From contig JAUUYB010000061.1 in NCBI GenBank assembly GCA_030590605.1, positions 1-6,636 of the forward strand: a DNA stretch of 6,636 nucleotides. The letters run 5' to 3'. Position 1 is the stretch's first letter, and each line of letters starts with the position of its first letter. A program made the translations under genes and the position numbers. Below are positions 6,401 to 6,636 of this stretch, piece by piece. Source of the DNA: Candidatus Woesearchaeota archaeon. Its GTDB lineage: Archaea; Nanobdellota; Nanobdellia; Woesearchaeales; JAUUYB01. Below the pieces are notes generated by a model. It made no database searches and had not been told where the DNA came from. It saw nothing but the letters and a program-made list of their open reading frames with translations.

Positions 6401-6635
6401 TGGATGGAGCTACTGTTACTGATTCGATTATTGGGGATTCTGAATCATTCGCCGTGATCCTGACTGATACATTGGAAGAATTTGCGTCATTGACATATAC
6501 AATATTACTGGTCATCTCGCAGATCGAGAAGAAGGTATGCTCGCTTTCGAGTGTGCCTGTCGCATTGATTATCCAGGAGACCTGGCAGGAATCAGTCCCA
6601 TAAAGGACAGAACAGTTCTTCGGGTTCTGGTTGAT
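3441..6635 (-). CDS. Giant Ig-like-repeat surface protein with PGF-pre-PGF domain, C-terminal membrane anchor and cytoplasmic tail (5' partial)
   Basis: At least 1,064 residues. The frame stays open past the right edge, so the ATG at 6515 is internal and the signal peptide is not visible. The exterior part is a chain of about six Ig/cadherin-like beta-sandwich modules separated by DxxSP/DTAP-type joints (for example near 6120, 5870, 5580, 5310 and 5050). They carry paired cysteines in the first modules and about 40 N-x-S/T sequons by manual count, suggesting heavy N-glycosylation. A module of unknown type follows (about 4320-4800), then a Gly-rich linker (4264-4314). Next is a PGF-pre-PGF-like domain (about 3840-4250) with the typical RFSVPREWF, VLMRYTGTW and TPGFSYFAI stretches, then an acidic Glu/Ser/Pro stalk, a 21-residue membrane segment (3648-3710) and a charged 68-residue tail (3444-3647). 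It is probably an S-layer-like or adhesion protein; the ligand is unknown. Confidence 0.85.
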   Translation of the reverse strand: MNQNPKNCSVLYGTDSCQVSWIINATGTLESEHTFFSICEMTSNIVYVNDANSSNVSVRITANDSESPIIESVTVAPSSTYGDPVTLFSPVSDNVQVDMCWANITRPDTTIARVSDTCMAPQNYTPSQIGVHTVIFAVNDTSGNLVSRSGGSFTLEPDNAPNVYLISPADSIWSKGVGLQLTFNASDERDGSTTCNVILNSSAVYLNQTMTVSGAYAYNVSLTQASAIPQGNYTWFVYCIDSSSNSNRTGLRKVSIDKSSPTTTATITGTKSNGWYNSTVTITFNATDSASGVNYTMYKSSTNGSWINGSGTAVSSNIWDDTVYYLSVDTSGRQEPRKFVSIKYDDTSPVLDSFSIDSTLYKTTSTIVVQAKVSDDVSGIADVTVTIGNQYALVKSGQYYTRTIPAPQTEGFHNLSIRVVDVAGNSYSDISIVQIEVNDTAPSITASTINGSYISNGSSLGFSIGGAGVSGYYNTSSSGALVPAGASLSVTAQGNEAAPFSVYIKANNTLQSTENTYTYLFDTSKPSVSMTPLINGSSYNGTVRLSLGAFDSRSGIQRIWLLVDGYRRWNTTQNNTYDLNTFDFRDGPHNISALAVDEMGNNQSVTFAVTINNTIPVIINTSETGEVGAEDLENTLAEHFISGITGINSSSTSLLISVLVPDWADEITNSSISNDDPGAAAVEVLVYLNITADTEDSSYVYFTIPLADLYNKVDLDITSLESKIKVRADHGNSEEILPVKVVDNNTDPLQFYFETTDYSVFVLYIVTAEPTETVPPPSSGGSGGGGGGGGFARPYFSVTYQLVSPGEMTIEIDKKEVPFTALSFRVNSEQEDVSFKIEGLTEMPEVVTQVQSAYKYINLSTSISDVSDISIRFSVPREWFVNNSVLPTEIVLMRYTGTWSPLETSIVQTNSSETIYEAMTPGFSYFAIGSHEEGTIADPEISEESEPSENGETAPPITGEVTQETFPESDGKESSYIVYIIIVFFIASGALILIFVNGQSYPKQMEKLIQEGETIDGARRVYPIIKETYTHLNHEQKKHFYPEIINIYNRGYGKDTQQDKKDNT
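4269..4286. repeat. Hexamer microsatellite coding for the Gly linker
   Basis: Three tandem GCCTCC units (GGAGGC on the coding strand) with partial units either side encode most of the poly-glycine linker of the surface protein. The unit is two codons, so slippage would change linker length without shifting the frame. Confidence 0.6.
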
Positions 6636-6636
6636 G

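Noticed and set aside
3441..6515. ATG at 6515 as the start of the surface protein
   Set aside because: The 40 codons upstream to the window edge are open and read like the rest of the protein (sequons, Cys, WIINATG), with no signal peptide after the ATG.

Overview
The window looks like a piece of an archaeal chromosome, most likely from a DPANN-type archaeon (Woesearchaeota/Pacearchaeota-like). This is an inference. The support is: TATA-box promoters at archaeal spacing, one probably giving a leaderless mRNA; T-run terminators; a tRNA-Gln without an encoded CCA; a single-domain KaiC/RAD55-type ATPase; and a very large, sequon-rich surface protein with a PGF-pre-PGF domain. Two genes, metK and the DUF1385 gene, belong to families better known from bacteria.

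Layout. The plus strand opens inside metK (S-adenosylmethionine synthetase, bacterial type; its 5' end lies outside the window). Next, behind its own TATA box, comes a two-gene unit: a KaiC-like ATPase and, 3 bases later, a flavodoxin-like protein. A DUF1385 (YqhQ-like) membrane protein follows with a promoter so close to its ATG that the message is probably leaderless. A tRNA-Gln(CTG) gene comes next with its own promoter. From the right edge, on the minus strand, a giant Ig-like-repeat surface protein converges on this group. It is also cut by the window edge: the frame stays open to base 6635, so the ATG at 6515 is internal.

The most unusual stretch is the roughly 360 bases between the DUF1385 gene and the surface-protein gene. 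An intact tRNA-Gln is followed 148 bases downstream by an exact 52-base copy of its 3' portion (A21 to the discriminator base) and then by a 14-base copy of its extreme 3' end. Each of the first two copies is followed by T-rich sequence. The 96-base spacer between the first two copies holds two strong hairpins. This is the footprint expected of repeated integration at the 3' end of a tRNA gene, or of a small structured RNA that has acquired a tRNA-like 3' domain. No integrase is visible.

Functionally the genes appear to be mostly independent: methyl-donor synthesis, a possible ATPase/redox pair, a membrane protein of unknown role, glutamine decoding, and a cell-surface protein. Only the ATPase and flavodoxin genes show clear operon structure.
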